Below, piece by piece: positions 11,675-25,700 of a DNA stretch of 64,000 bases (its first letter is position 1; each line of letters opens with the position of its first letter). The stretch spans positions 8,458,751 through 8,522,750 of the forward strand of contig OZ037773.1 of the NCBI GenBank assembly GCA_964035545.1. The letters are read 5' to 3'. A model generated the notes under the pieces. It was given only the letters and a program-made list of their open reading frames with translations. It did not search any database and was not told the DNA's origin. This DNA comes from Bugula neritina (taxonomy: Eukaryota > Bryozoa > Gymnolaemata > Cheilostomatida > Bugulidae). The position numbers and the translations under genes were made by a program.

Positions 11675-14600
11675 ATGAATATCCCACATATACTCTTTCT
11701 CTGGTTAATTTACCTGTCTTGTGCTAGTACTCAGTCTGTTATGAACAACACTAATGATACTGACGCCAATGCTACCGCTGTTTCAAGGTCAGTTGCAAAT
11801 CTGCTGCCCCACTGTAGCTTTATAACTCTACTTTAGTTCTACCAATGTATTTATGCGTTTGGTTAACTGTTTAACTTCATCCGTTTTACTGATTGAAGTT
11901 GAATATATTCAGCAAGTGATAGTGGAGTGGCGTACACCAGTCAATATTATTCTTTTTAATAACAGCGCCACACCTACATTGCCCGTCACACTGCCAGTGA
12001 CTACACCCTTTGTACCAGTGACTGTAAGACTAGATTCTGACCTAGAATTTGGGGTGAATAGAGTTGTGCCATTCTGTACATGTGACATAACTCCGACTGC
12101 ATGTGACGTCAACTGTTGTTGTGATGAAAAGTGTTCTGCAGACGCGAGGGAAGCTTTTACTTCCTGTGACGAGTTGTCACAGTTGGCAAGTACCTACTCT
12201 GTCTGCCTACCCAACAGTGCTCTCTTCCTACAAAACTCTCCCTTCGTGGTGAGTCAACATCTAAATACATGCCCTTATCTATTATATAGCGAGACTAATT
12301 TGACAATAATGCAAGTGATAGGTATAGAAGTTGTCTGATCATAGTGCGAGAAAATATGTAGTTCACAAGCTCAAAATCATATTAAGTAAACGGCACACAA
12401 GTTAGTTATTTCTAGTTTGTTTATATGACAAATGTGTGCTAGTTTTGTCAGCTGTAAACTGTTTTGTAGCGAGTCTGGACTAAATTGAGGGAAGGTTTAA
12501 AAGTTTGTCATATTTTTAGTCTGAGACTGTTGGAAACTCAGTGTGTTTAACAGAGAGTAGCCAAGCAGAAGATTTCTTAAACATTCCTCAAATTATCAGA
12601 GAAGAGGATGTTTTTGATGAGTACATCAGGTGAGGACTATAATATACTGATTGTTAGTGTATTAGTAATCAGTATACTAGTAGTCAGCATACTAGTAGTT
12701 AGTGTACTAGTAGTCAGTATACTAGTAGTCAGTGTACTAGTAGTTAATGTTCTAGTAGTCAGTGTACTAATAGTTAATGTTCTAGTAGTCAGTATACTAG
12801 TAGTCAGTGTACTAGTAGTCAGTGTACTAGTAGTCAGTATACTAGTAGTCAGTATACTAGTAGTCAGTATACTAGTAGTCAGTATACTAATAGTTAGTAT
12901 ACTAGTAGTTAGTATACTAGTAGTCAGTATACTAGTAGTTAGTATACTAGTAGTCGGTATACGAGTAGTCAGTATACTAGTAGTCAGTATACTAGTAGTC
13001 AGTATACTAATAGTTAGTATACTAGTAGTCAGTATACTAGTAGTCAGTATACTAGTAGTCAGTATACTATTACTCAGACTATATAATTTTCTCCGCAGAC
13101 GTCACACTAGCTCTTACTCATACTCGCCTGCTGCGGACAGCTCAGATGCTGACACTGCAGAAGAAGTAAACTATAAACACGGAGACATTGTCTATATTCT
13201 AAGTGATCAGAATTTGAGAGCTACATTGACCTTACCGGGTGACGCAGGAGCCCTCCCTTCATCTTCCACATGTCTATCCAATTTCCCGGCTATGTTTCTG
13301 ATCAACAGTCACACATCCTGCAAGCAAGAGCTAACAAACTGCATTGCTTTAGGTGGGGTAGTTTTGTGTCTTTCTCCGTATTATCAATTGCCTTGAGTCA
13401 TAAATAGTATGAGAAGAAACTGTACCACTGTATGTTTTATGCTTTATTTCTATTCCATTATTTCTATAAAGACAACATGTTATTAAATAGATAGAAACTA
13501 AAGATTTGCTCTTTTCCAGACTAAACAGTAGTATGATGATGAATAATTCAACTATTATATATTTACACTATTGCTTTATCCGAAAATATTATGTTGCTAC
13601 ATGGTGATATTATCATCTCATTGTATCGTAAAGTTGTCATCTCATTATATTGTGAAGTTATCACCTCATTGCATTGTGAAGTTGTCATCTCATTGTATTG
13701 TAAAGTTGTCATCTTATTGTATTGTGAAGTTATATCATTGTATGGCTTTTATGTTCCAGGACGAGGTACTGCAGTAGAAGACTACACACCAGCTAAGTTT
13801 AGAGTTATCAGCTCTCCCTACTTGGCGTCAGCCAATGAAATCTCAGTCAACTCACTCATAGATGTGGTTATCGATACAAGCAAAGGTTCATTATACAAGA
13901 CCAACCTTGACCCAACTACTGGCATTTGTTACAATGTTGTTACCAAGGTAACAGTAACCTTGACCTAAGTGTTATTGGTCAAGTCTTACTTGTAATATAT
14001 ACAACAGCATAAGGAGTATAAGTATTTATGTTAAATTTACCAACCTCTTTGGTCAATTTAAACACTATATAATTACATAGCAAACTACTAAATAAAAGAA
14101 AAACTCATAAGAAAAAGTGGAAAACTCACTAAACCATGACTTTTACTCCATTCTCTTGTTTTATTGGTTTATTCTATTTGCCTAATTTCTGTTTGGTCAA
14201 TAAATTAAATAGCTATAGAAACAGAATAATTCGAAGTTTTTATGAGCTATCAAAGTTTTTCTTTGTTTAAAATAAACCTCATTACTAGCAAGAGCATATA
14301 ATTACAGAATATTTCACGGCTCTATTAAATTTGGGTTTCCAAAACTGTTTTGCAGAAATACTATATTAATCTGTAGTAGTAGATGTCTGGCAATTCTACT
14401 TGAAATCGAATCAATGTGAAGTTGTCTTATCATTCTATATGCAGGTGAAATATACAATACAACACACAGCCGGAGTCATACAGCGGGTATCATTAGCCTT
14501 AGAAACCTCAGATTTCAACAGCACGGTAACCAGTATCTCACAAGAGTTTGCGGTGACGTACACAGAAAGTAATAAGACCACCCAACCCACTTTATCTCGC

Positions 14601-15625
14601 AGTGGGAATCCAGGCTACATTATTGGTGAGTTTTGACATTATAGACTGTGTTCTATAATATAATGTATATGTCGGTATAATTACTGTGATAGTGAATGTG
14701 TTACCTTTAATATGCAAGTCATTCTAATACCGGCTAAACTCCAGCCTTCAACAGTGACATATTCTACTGAACAGGCAGGTGCTTGGCAGGTGCTTGTCTA
14801 ATAACTAGTAACCTGTGAATATATGCAACACCATCCAATCAAATGAATCAAATTTGATACAGGTTCAATCAGTGCATCTTATTTACTTATATGTATATTA
14901 ATATCTTAATATATTATTATATGATTTATCAATATAGTGTGTATCAATATATAAAATAGATGAATTTATGAGAGATCAAAATATTTACAGGTAGACCAGT
15001 CATATCAGGTTGGGTGACAGGAAGTGCTGACTTCGTCTCTCTGGATGATGCTGACTCAACACTCAGGGTTCTGTCACCTTCTGTTAGCAGTAAGTTTTCT
15101 AGAATATATGATATGTAAAAGAGTAGAATATATGATATGTAGAAGAGTAGAATATATGATATGTAGAAGAGTAGAATATATGATATGTAGAAATGTAAAA
15201 TATATTATATAGAAGTGTAGAATATATTATGTAGAAGTTTAGAATATATTATGTAGACATGTAAAATATATAATATGTAGACATGTAGAATATGTTATGT
15301 AGAAGTGTAGAATATATTATGTAGATGTGTAGAGTATAATATGTAGACATGTAGAATATAATATGTAGACATGTAGAATATGTTTATTATTTGCCAGACA
15401 ACTGTGACCAATTCAGTAGGCTGTCAGTGACTTTTGGTGAAGATTTAGTCTCGTCTTGTATTCTGCAAATGGCCGCACAGGAAACTGCCACGTCATCGAA
15501 GTGTGCTCGGAATTTTCAACAGGCGGAAACCTTTTTGTTTGACGAGTCATTAAATAGTTCAACTTACATATCTACATTTGGTAAGTACTATACCTATATA
15601 TATCTATATTTATATATCTATACAC

Positions 15626-15708
<83 letters not shown>

Positions 15709-16883
15709 CAATAGGGGAAGTACATAGGTATAGCGCAGATGCGTCGATTAATAATATAGTATATTGGCTATGGAATATCAATCAGTGGTGTAGTATTTCT
15801 CTATTCTACTAAAGTTTAGTCCACATGCTACTCTCAGACTTGCCACCGTTATTTGTGCTCCGGAATTGTGTATAGGTACTACAAGCCTCAATAAAAGCAA
15901 ATTACTTTTCAATAAGTTGCAGCATATAACTTCTCATACACAACTATTGACTAAGTAATTGTGTTCTCTTGTATTGTGTGAACTCTGCATGAGATACACT
16001 ATGTGACATGTCCTTAGCATCAGCTGCACTGATAGATTGGTTTTAAAAGCCCAACTTTGTACTATCGTGGGGAATTGTCTCTCCATCTATTGAGTTCCTA
16101 TTTCAGAGCCAAATGCTAAATTTTCTTTCTTTAATTGCATTACCGTATTCTATTTTATTTTAGTATTGTATGCAAATGTAAATATTTTTTTAAATATTAC
16201 TCATATAATTCTTTGTCATTATGATACAAAGTGTCATGATGTTTAATATTATAATAATTTGTATTATAGAAGAATTATTATGCGTTGTTGTCATTGTTAC
16301 TAGAATTAATTCTCATTAATTTGTAATTTACTTTGACTTTTGGCAAATTTTTTTCTCATTCTCATAGCCTAGATGTGTGCCTTTATGTGGAGCAGTTAAT
16401 ATTACACTAGAATATATATAGACTGTGTTTAGCCTCTTACAAATATAGTTGACTATTTATACAGGAAACTCCGACCCATTTGAACTCGGTGAGTGGGTGC
16501 CGCTGCTTTTTGGGGACGTACCTGAGGAGGAAAGTTGCAGCGGGTTGACAGTCACCCTCAAGATCCTCTATTCCCGCGTAGGAAGTCAGGCTAACCCTCA
16601 GAATAGAATAGTTGGAGCTAACCTGCAATATGATGCTCATGTGATCTCAACTGGCTCTGTCCTTGACCTTAACACTGAATTGTTTACTCTTGTTACCATA
16701 GTAACGTTTGTTGATGTGACTAAACACAGTAACACGCAGGCAGATCTACCTGCGTATAGTTTGAGATTACCTACTGATTTTTTCTATCCATTCGTTTGGG
16801 CCACAAATACTTCGCATTCAATGGTGGCGGCTAACCAACATATGTTTATATTATTACTATTAATATTTATGCATTTTTATTAA
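11675..16883 (+). CDS. Tectonic family protein (TCTN1/TCTN3-like)
   Basis: Tectonics are secreted or membrane glycoproteins of the ciliary transition-zone (MKS) complex, needed for ciliogenesis and Hedgehog signalling. Exons: 11675-11787, 11966-12248, 12520-12629, 13099-13352, 13760-13947, 14445-14625, 14991-15089, 15398-15580, 16465-16883. All phases join, giving 609 aa, close to TCTN1 and TCTN3. Residues 1-20 are a signal peptide ([17 protein letters not shown]). The hallmark Cys-rich segment [20 protein letters not shown] follows, then the body of the domain, including [12 protein letters not shown] and the acidic [18 protein letters not shown]. The last 15 residues ([13 protein letters not shown]) are hydrophobic and could be a membrane anchor or GPI signal, which favours TCTN3- or TCTN1-type over a long TCTN2. 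AATAAA at 16941-16946 is a good polyadenylation signal. The paralogue is not resolved. Four of its introns contain tandem repeats. Confidence 0.93.
12652..13076 (+). repeat. 15-bp minisatellite, about 28 copies, filling a tectonic intron
   Basis: The unit is AGTATACTAGTAGTC with TTAGT, GTACT and CTAATAG variants, and it contains the palindrome ACTAGT. The array takes up about 90% of the 469-nt intron 12630-13098. Because 15 is a multiple of three, it leaves a long open frame of Val/Ile/Ser/Leu. That frame is out of phase with the preceding exon, and a retained intron meets TGA at once. Confidence 0.96.
13600..13745 (+). repeat. 24-bp minisatellite, about 6 copies
   Basis: The unit is GTTGTCATCTCATTGTATTG plus TGAA, ending just before the acceptor at 13759. 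A related sequence, GTGAAGTTGTCTTATCATTC, lies just before the next acceptor (14444), so this word may have been copied between two introns of the gene. Confidence 0.9.
15107..15390 (+). repeat. 22- to 24-bp minisatellite filling a tectonic intron
   Basis: Units of GTAGAATATATGATATGTAG and the variant GTAGAATATATTATGTAG run from 17 bp after the donor (15090) almost to the acceptor (15397). Nearly the whole 308-nt intron is array. Confidence 0.93.
15629..15706. repeat. (TA)39 microsatellite
   Basis: A perfect 78-base TA run in the tectonic intron after exon 15398-15580, preceded by imperfect TATATC repeats. A length polymorphism or cruciform is likely. Confidence 0.98.
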
Positions 16884-19774
16884 ATTTTTATTGGGTTTAT
16901 AGAACTTACTGTTGATTTAATGTAAAAAGTTGTTGTATATAATAAATACATAAAGGAATCAGTGATTTAGTCCTGCGTTGAAAATAACCCGCTGGTAAAA
17001 TTATAACTAAAAGAGTAGCAACAAATCCTAATACAGCTTAATACATATTGGCCTGTGAAATGGGACATATGAACAGCCTCCCGTTCCACTTTCTATATTA
17101 CATGCTATGCTGTACTTTATTATCCTGTGCAATAATATCCTATATTGTATGCTATTTTATGCAATACTATACTATAGCCTACTATACTAAAATATGCAAT
17201 ACTATATTATACTATGATATACTATATGCTTTATTATACTATATGCTATACTATAATATATGCTATACTATAATATATGCTATTCTATGCTCTACAATAC
17301 CTACTTTACTATACTATATGATGCTATACTATAGTGTATGATGCTATGTTATACTATTTACAATAAATACTAATTCACATTCTCTGACATGGGAAACTAT
17401 AAGTCATTAAAATAATTCTTACAAAATCCAAACTATGGAACATCAGTATTACTGGATGTAATCTAATTGCTATACATATTATGACATATATATTAAAAGT
17501 TGATTGCATTAATTTCTGGTTTTTACAATTACTACATGTAAAAGGAAATGACATAATTCAATATTTCTTGACCTATTTTAGCTGGCTGCCGATGAATTAT
17601 TTAAAGACAATTTGCTGATAGAAATTTGCTCAAAGAGTTCAGATGGCTGTGAATAATTGGCTATTATTTGTAACACAATGCTGCCCACAATGTCAGGTTG
17701 TGTATATAACTCAGTATATACAGTTTGCAATACATCAGAATTCATAGCAGTAAATAAATAATCCTATTTACTATACATTCAGTCAGTAGTTTGAGACATG
17801 GTCACTTGGGTTAATACAAGGATATCTAGGCAAATGTTCCTATAGTTTGCCTAAAACAGTTACAAGTAGTTACCTATTCTTTTACCATCTCGTCATAGTA
17901 GGTACACTGAAGGTGAAGTGACACTTGACAAGTAAAACAGGCATTGCAGGTAAGTTCTATACCATCTCCCTTGCCACTCTGTTGTCTAGAATCTACAACA
18001 AACATCCAGCAGGTGGTTGAAATCTACAACATCCAGCAGGTGGTTGAAGTTCTTGATGCGTTTCTTGCTAGGTTGAAGAAAAATTTACTTAAACAAAAAC
18101 TGCCATTTGCTGGCATTTGTAGTCCAAGTCAAAGATGTACGTGTGTAGATTTGTTAGATATGATTTCAGTTTGATATAACTGCTTGTGGTCCAAGCAACC
18201 ACCTCATCAATGCATCATAGTTCTGTATTAATATATTCACTAGCTGACAGAATAGTGAAAAGATGCTACTCTATATGATTTACCAAAGATAGTAGACAAC
18301 ATTAGCGTGTATTGAGTTCATAGAAGCAATATTTTCTTGAACTATAATTAATGTAGTATACTACGATACTACTATAATGTACTTTCAACAGTTCTTCTAT
18401 GACTTTGTGTAAAATATATTTAGACCAGCACCAATGTCAAAAGTCACTTCATGTATAAGAATAGTAAAAAGTAAATCAATCAGCAATAATAATAAGATGA
18501 CATATGTTGTAAATTAATTTCATATATTTTTATTGCTTAATAATTTTTTGTAAAATTCTGCCTTTTAATGCATGGCACAGGTATGTATATTTCATTACCG
18601 CAAGAATGTGAAATAAGTTTGAAATAAGTCATCTACAAGGTCATTCGCAAGGTCACCTGGAAACAGTCGACACCTGACAAGTTTAGGTACGCTATGTTCA
18701 TGAGTCAAAATATTCAACAGGTATTTAGCAAGTCGAGGAAATAGATTCTGCATCAACAACACACCTGTGACTAACCGTGTGTGGAAATAGTTGCACTTTC
18801 CCACTCAACTGGGTTCTAAGACAATTGCAATTCTAAAAACTTTCAATATAAATGCTAAAGGGTCAGGCTTTGTCTGTAGCACTTGAGCATTTTGATTTTC
18901 ATAACATTTCTGGCTGCCTGCAAAACACAAACTCTGAAAGCTAGCAACTGAGACTGGTCTATACACACCCATATTTACACATACCTATGCAGGATGGGTC
19001 CTAAAGCTATTGTGTTATCAGCTTTTACAAAGCTTCGACTCTAAAATTAGTAACAGAAATAATTACTTGTTGTAACTATAACAAAATGGTATCCTTGCTT
19101 GTATGGCTCAATATTACAACAAAGCATAGCTTTTAAAATCTATCCACTCTATTAAAACAAATGCAAACGGAATGCAGTCAGGTTTGGTTTTGTCTAATGA
19201 TTAGCTACGCATTAATTGCCTATTGTTGTGTAGTGTTAGATTTGAAACACTCATCTTAATCAAATTGGTTAGCGGCTGTTCCATAACAGATAAACCTGGA
19301 GCAGTTATGGACTATTAGGATAAGGCTGCCTAAAGGATAAAATGTATTTTTGACTGTACATTGAAGGCTCGGGCAAAAAATAATTTGATGAATTTTGATT
19401 GGTTGTTGTTGTAATTTCAATTCAATGTGTGACTGCATATTGACGAAACCGAATGACATTTTGTTTTTGACGTTTATGCCCAGGCCTGAATAATTTCTAC
19501 ATTAATATACCTTAACCTAATATATTAAGGAAATAAAATGTTTTTAAACTTCTCACTACTAATCAGACTGAAATATAAAGAATGAAATTCTGCTATAATT
19601 GTAAATATTCACCTAACTGGAGTGTATAACATTGCATGTGATGTAATTAAATTGGGTTAATGCATGCCGCTCATAAAATACCGTAGGTATTCTAACCTGC
19701 ATCTCATCTGATCTGGTTGTAGATTCTGATTCTGTACTTGTAACAAACAAGAGTTACATAAAATCAGACCCATT
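16884..19774. other. Intergenic region between tectonic and the pseudokinase gene
   Basis: No gene is supported. It holds the tectonic 3' UTR, a degenerate TATACTATAATATATGC simple-sequence region at about 17095-17350, and a 27-bp tandem duplication (ACATCCAGCAGGTGGTTGAA) near 17990-18050. It also holds the promoter and 5' UTR of the downstream gene. Open frames at 17944-18174 (+) and 18595-18804 (-) have no splice or family support. Confidence 0.6.
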
Positions 19775-22700
19775 ATGTCAGAGCCAAAGGTAAGTGGAAC
19801 GTGGAGAAAGCATGTAGTATAAGTCAGCAAGAAACCCTGTAACAGTTTCAGTAACTATAATAGTGATTTTTCATGTCAAGATTATTTCAAGGCTACACTA
19901 ACCAAATTAATGCTTATTAACCTAAATGGCAAAATATTGCTCTGTAAGTCTGAAGTGTGATATGATTATCATAAAAGGACTGGTCAAAGAGATTGAGAAA
20001 GTTACAGTAAGTATATATACTTTTGCAGTAGTAGTTATTCTATTACTAGTTCCTACTTTTAATAAATATACCATCTCAATACCCTGTCTGTAGATGAACA
20101 CTATGAAATCAAAGCCGCCCCCAAGACCTCCAAAACTGCCGGACATCAAGTATAGACCCAAAGCTGTTCCTAAAACCTCTGATGAGACAAACCAACTCTC
20201 CCAGGTGTGCAATTATTTAGTAGCTAATTGTTAATAAGTTCTGAATGAATAAAGGCAGCTAAAGTCAACATCTAACAACATGTAAAACAAAATAAAATAC
20301 CTGGTTGTTCACAGATGTATGCCAAAATTGAGCTCAAGGAATATATTCCTTTAAACGATTTGTTAAGATGCGACAATGATGGTCAACAAGTTAATAGAAA
20401 GCAAAACTGTGAGCTACCATCTCTTTACTTTCTTTACATTCCTTGTTGTTTAGAATACAGCATCTGCCACAGCTCAAGAGAATGCAAGTGAATGTCAGAA
20501 AACTGGATCTTTGTCTGCCGGATTAAGAACTGCCAGATCTACTTCACGCAACAGGAACAAGAAAAGGGCTCCAAACCCTGCATCACAAGAAAGCAGTAGT
20601 TTTACAGGAAGTAAAGAAGAAAAGGTGAAGGGAGAAGGCAGTCAGCCTAAGGCAAAGCACATTGAGTATAGGAAATCTCGATCTACATCTCGAAACAAAA
20701 CCAAGAGGAGAGCTCCACAACCTGTTGGAGAGGAAGTGGGTGTGTTAAAAACAATCATGGCACCCGACACTGAACAGGTGAACGAAAGCTCTACCAAAAC
20801 AGTGTCTGGTCAGGGGCATCAGTTACTGACCTCTCAAATACAAGAAGAGTTTGTAGAGAGAAGCTGCTCAGGGTCAACAGAACTGTTAACAGCATTTGAA
20901 TCAAAAACAAACCAACCTCAGTCTGAAAACATTAGTGTTTCCGGGCAAGAACCAGCTTTTAAGCAGGTGACTTTCTCTGACTCAGACACTTTAATTGATG
21001 ATCAAACTTTTGATGAAAATGAAATGGGCGATGATAACAGCTTTGTGGAGATGGGTATTGCCTTTGAAGATCTGGTAGCAGAAGCAAGTGAACAGGAGGG
21101 TAATAACTGGGAGTATGCTGCTCCACTGGTTGATATTTACATGAGTCCAAGTGATGAATCTGATAGTGGAGAATTGGTCAGCCATGGTGTGGAAAAGGAA
21201 GTAGAGCACCAGGAAGGAGGTGAGAAAATTGTACTCGGTTTACCACAAGTATAAAGCTGCTATAAGCTAGTAATAAAGTGAAGATCAAAATAAAAATTAG
21301 AAAGTAATAAAAATGGAGTCACTTAATTGGTAAAAATACACACGAGCCCATTGCTCATCTATTTTCACCTAACCAGCTGGAGTCCTAGGCAGTTTTCATC
21401 TATGCCTATTTGCAATAACTTTCATGACTTTGTATAACATTAGGTAATGTTAGTTGCTGCCATTAGAGTTATCCACTCTTAATGCTACACTAGTTGATAT
21501 TGTACTACATTATAATAAAGGTATTACTATATATTATGCTAGTTGCTGAATGCCGCCATTTCGAATTATCTATGCAAAAACTCTAATTTTGTTTAGTTGT
21601 TTGACCACATGGTTTACATCTATTAAATATAACCTTTTTACTAAAAAAATATTAATATAAGATATTGCCAGTTCTGTTATATCTCAAGTAAGTCTTATTC
21701 CCACACTATCTGAAATTTAAAAATTTTCTTTTCATTTCCTCTTACTTTGTAGATCTATCCAATCTTTCTTTCAAACCCAGAACACCTAAGGACTCAGCGC
21801 CATGGCCTCCTAGTTTTAAGGTACCACCCCTCAATACTGTGGCATTGCGATTGAATCCCAAAGGCTACGCACATATCACCCACTCAGCTGAAACAGAAGG
21901 TGAGAATGTTTCATTTTACCTGCTAGACAAGCAGACTATGTTTATGCAAATACCAGCTAATTGTTTCAGTTTAGCTTTAGAAAGTAGTGTGGGGGGAGAT
22001 TTTCAAAAGCCCGTGCAATGGTGAAATACTAACCAAGAAGTTAGCTAAAGTTTAACCTCTAAAAGTATTAGAACAGTATCATGCAACTCACAAAAGTAAA
22101 TATTGTTTAAAAGCTGAAGTATACTACTGTGATATAAAATGCACAACAACACCTGACAAGGCAAGTAGTATTTTTTCATTTTACACGAAAAATAAGGAAA
22201 TTTACTTCAACAATATCTCAACTGATTAAATATGATTCATAGGTTGTGAAACTACAAAAAGCTCATGGTTGGGTTGCAGCTTTCCCAATAGTGTGGTTTT
22301 AAATGTGCATTTTTGTGTAGGGGGTTGTCTGTCCGTAAAGCAAAAATTGGTCACAACAATTAAGAAGATATTTTGTAGAGTTTCGTAAAGCATGATCTCA
22401 GCTTTTACCAGCCATATACCATTCCTCTAGGTTTAGCCACTCTCTCACTGCTCTCTAACACGTCAGCATCTAAAGGAATTCAAATTCTACAAAGTTGTTT
22501 CCGCCTTATAGTTCTCAGTGGAAGTAACATCTTCGTTTAGAGTAGAAACTATAGATTTTTTGTAGTAGTCCCAATCAACAAGACGCAATGCCAACACCGA
22601 CAATTAATGTACTTTTCTTAGAACCCCGCAACTCATACTATCAATTGCAATATAACAGAACAGAAAATTAGGAAGTATAAATTAATGGAGTCTGTGACAG

Positions 22701-25700
22701 ACATTTTTAGAACTAGTCGATGTATTTTTATAATACTTGACTCAGCACTGTCATACTTGCTCACACGTGTGCAGGCGTGGCACCAAGCCAGTATGGAGGG
22801 TTGACAGGTTATTCATATGAAAGGTGTTTGGGCTCGAAAATCCTGCAACCAAAATACTGTGATGTGTGCACTTGTAGCTATACTCAAAAGTGGACAACTC
22901 CTAGCATTCAACTTAAGCTATTTCTAGCTGTATTCGGTGGTTCTCAGGCTATGAAGAGGTTAACGAGTCTGGTAGCAACGCATTTGCATAAAATTTTGTC
23001 TGTAATAAAAGCAGTGAGTGATATATTTATGAGTTGATGGGGGACACGTGTATGATAGCTTTAGTAGGGTGTTGAGGAAATATAGCCATCCTTTATGCAT
23101 CACCAAAATGTAACAGTATATAGTAAACTCCACTAAAGTAGGTTAAAATTTTTGTAGGGCCCAAGGCTTCCCACAAGCATTGATTAAAATACTTAAGACA
23201 CTTCACTACAAAATAATTATGGATGCTGCAATGTAATAGTGCTTGTCAAATTACAATATAAATCACATATGAAGCAAAATTATGGAAATTCAAACACCAG
23301 ATTTAATATTTGCATGACTTGTAATGTGCTCTGAATTCTATTAAAATTGTTATTTATATTACTGCACCAAAGTTAACAGCAAATAAATCTTCTCTCGTAC
23401 TACAAAGAAAATCATTGTGTGACAAGTTTTATACATTAATTAGTTTCAGTAATAAACTCTACAGCATGCACACAAGTAGTATAAACTCATTTATATTTAC
23501 TAGTCACTAAAACACATCTCTTATGTGAATTTAGTGAAGTTGCCTCCTCTTTCTAGTATTAATTAATGCATAGTATAATGTCAAATGACTAAAAGTGTGA
23601 CTCCTCATAACATCTTGTACACCTTTCGTCCTAACAACTCATCTGATTTGAAAAAAACTGAACATCTCCCTGCTTTGAAATAAAAGTTGTGTATTTTACA
23701 CCAGTTTTGTTAGATGTTGGATTGATCAGTGCGTAGAAATATTGCTTTTTGTGTTAATTATTGACTAGTTTAATCACAACATAGCAGTTGAAAAAGCTAT
23801 GCAAAATGTTACTATATAATTGTTTTAGTAGAAGATTTGCTTTCATAAGGAAAAGCAGGAGTACGTCCTAACCAGCCTTGTTATAGTGACACAACATTAA
23901 ACATATTGTAGCTTATAGTTAATTATTGCATAAATTCACACTGGGTAGTGCTAAGAATGATTTCAGAACTGTGTGGGCTAGGCATGACATATTTATATGT
24001 ATGCAGTCATTCTGTATCAGATTTATGGAATAGTTTTATTGGCCGCTGTCTAATATTTGATGAGCACTTATAGCAATCCGACACAGCACGTGGGGAGCAA
24101 TTCACCCTCTTTGGCAGTCTAGCTGCTACTTTACCAGCCCTGTCTACCTATAAGGCTACATCACACTTTACTTGTACAAGCCACTCGGCAAACCTAAATA
24201 ACATTTATAAAAAAATTGGCAAATTAGTAGAAATACATAAATTATTGAAAGAATTTCTATTCTTTCACTTTCCTGTGCAACATTACCGGTATGCCAGTTA
24301 TACAAAAACTGCAAATGTGTTCATCTGTGGCAGGCTAGGCGTTGTCACTAGCTATCAGGTGATAGTAAAGTGATTGCCTTAACATCCCTCTCTCGTAATA
24401 ATCTGAACAGATGGCATGTAAAAATATAGAAGTAGTCAAACTGATTAACACAATCAATGCAATTCACAACTTTTACAAGTGCCAACTATTTATATAATAA
24501 AGCATTATGTTTGCTTTTTGAAATCTCATGTGAGGGTGCTAGAGAATGGCTAAAGTCAAAGTGAAGCAGCTCAAGTTAAGGTCAAGGTAAAATGGCTAAA
24601 GTTGAGTTCTAGGTAAAGCAAGGTCAAGGTGAAATATATCAAGTTATGTTTAGTAGAAAACATGCCGTTGTAACTGCTACTTTTGATATTATGATGTAAA
24701 CAAAATAATCTCCTGTAATGGCGTGGTAGTGACTCAACACAGTTCCACTAGGGTTACCACCCAGTGTTGTTGTAGTAGTATCTGTAACATACTCTAGTAT
24801 TTTATACACACCTGTAACATACTCTAGTATTCCATACATACATGTAACTTACTCTAGTATTTTATACATATCTGTAACTTACTCTAGTATTCCATACATA
24901 CATGTAACTTACTCTAGTATTATATACATATCTGTAACTTACTCTAGTATTCCATTCATATCTGTAACTTACTTTAGTATTATATACATATCTGTAACTT
25001 ACTTTAGTATTTTATACACACCTGTAACTTACTCTAATATTTATACATATCTGTAACTTACTCTAGTATTTTATACATATCTGTAACTTACTCTAGTATT
25101 ATATACATATCTGTAACTTACTCTAGTATTATATACATATACTTGTAACTTACTCTAGTACTAACTTAATGTATGACCCTAAAAAGCAAATTGAAATAGT
25201 TGACTCTCTAGAAATCAGTATGAGTGTATAGATATGAGATGGCAACAGCAGTATTATACAAGTGACTGTGTTCTAAGGATACATAATAAGGTCAAATTCC
25301 CTCTCTTAGATTTGGGTAAACTTCCTTCTTAATTCTTATGGGTAGGAACAGAGTTTTTATTGCTTATTTAAAGAAAAGAACTTGGAGCTATTGAAATGTA
25401 GGTTGACCCAGTATTATGCTGCCGATAGTGAAGGTGTGTGACCTCTACCTATATGTTAGAGTTTTATGCTGTCTTATGCTCATTTCTACAAAAATAGCAT
25501 GTGTTTACATCGGAGCTTATGAACTTGATTCTAGAATTTAATGTTTTCTACAAAATAACTTGGCTAATTGAAATCAACAAAGTGTTTATGGGCAACTGTT
25601 TAATTGGGTAACTTTACCACTGAATTTACAAACTCTCATTTAGGGTTTTGTAGAAATTATACGACTGCAATGATCAGTTCAACTACCAGAAAGTCGGTTG

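Noticed and set aside
12608-13396. 262-aa plus-strand frame rich in VVSIL repeats running into a tectonic exon
   Set aside because: The repeat part is the intronic 15-bp array. The frame does not match the preceding exon, and the phases of exons 12520-12629 and 13099-13352 join only if the array is spliced out.
17944-18174. 76-aa plus-strand frame with a repeated NIQQVVEIY
   Set aside because: Contains a 27-bp tandem duplication; no flanking exon or family support.
18595-18804. 69-aa minus-strand frame (LVTGVLLMQNLFPRLAKYLL)
   Set aside because: Composition looks somewhat protein-like, but no partner exon, promoter or recognised domain; kept only as a curiosity.
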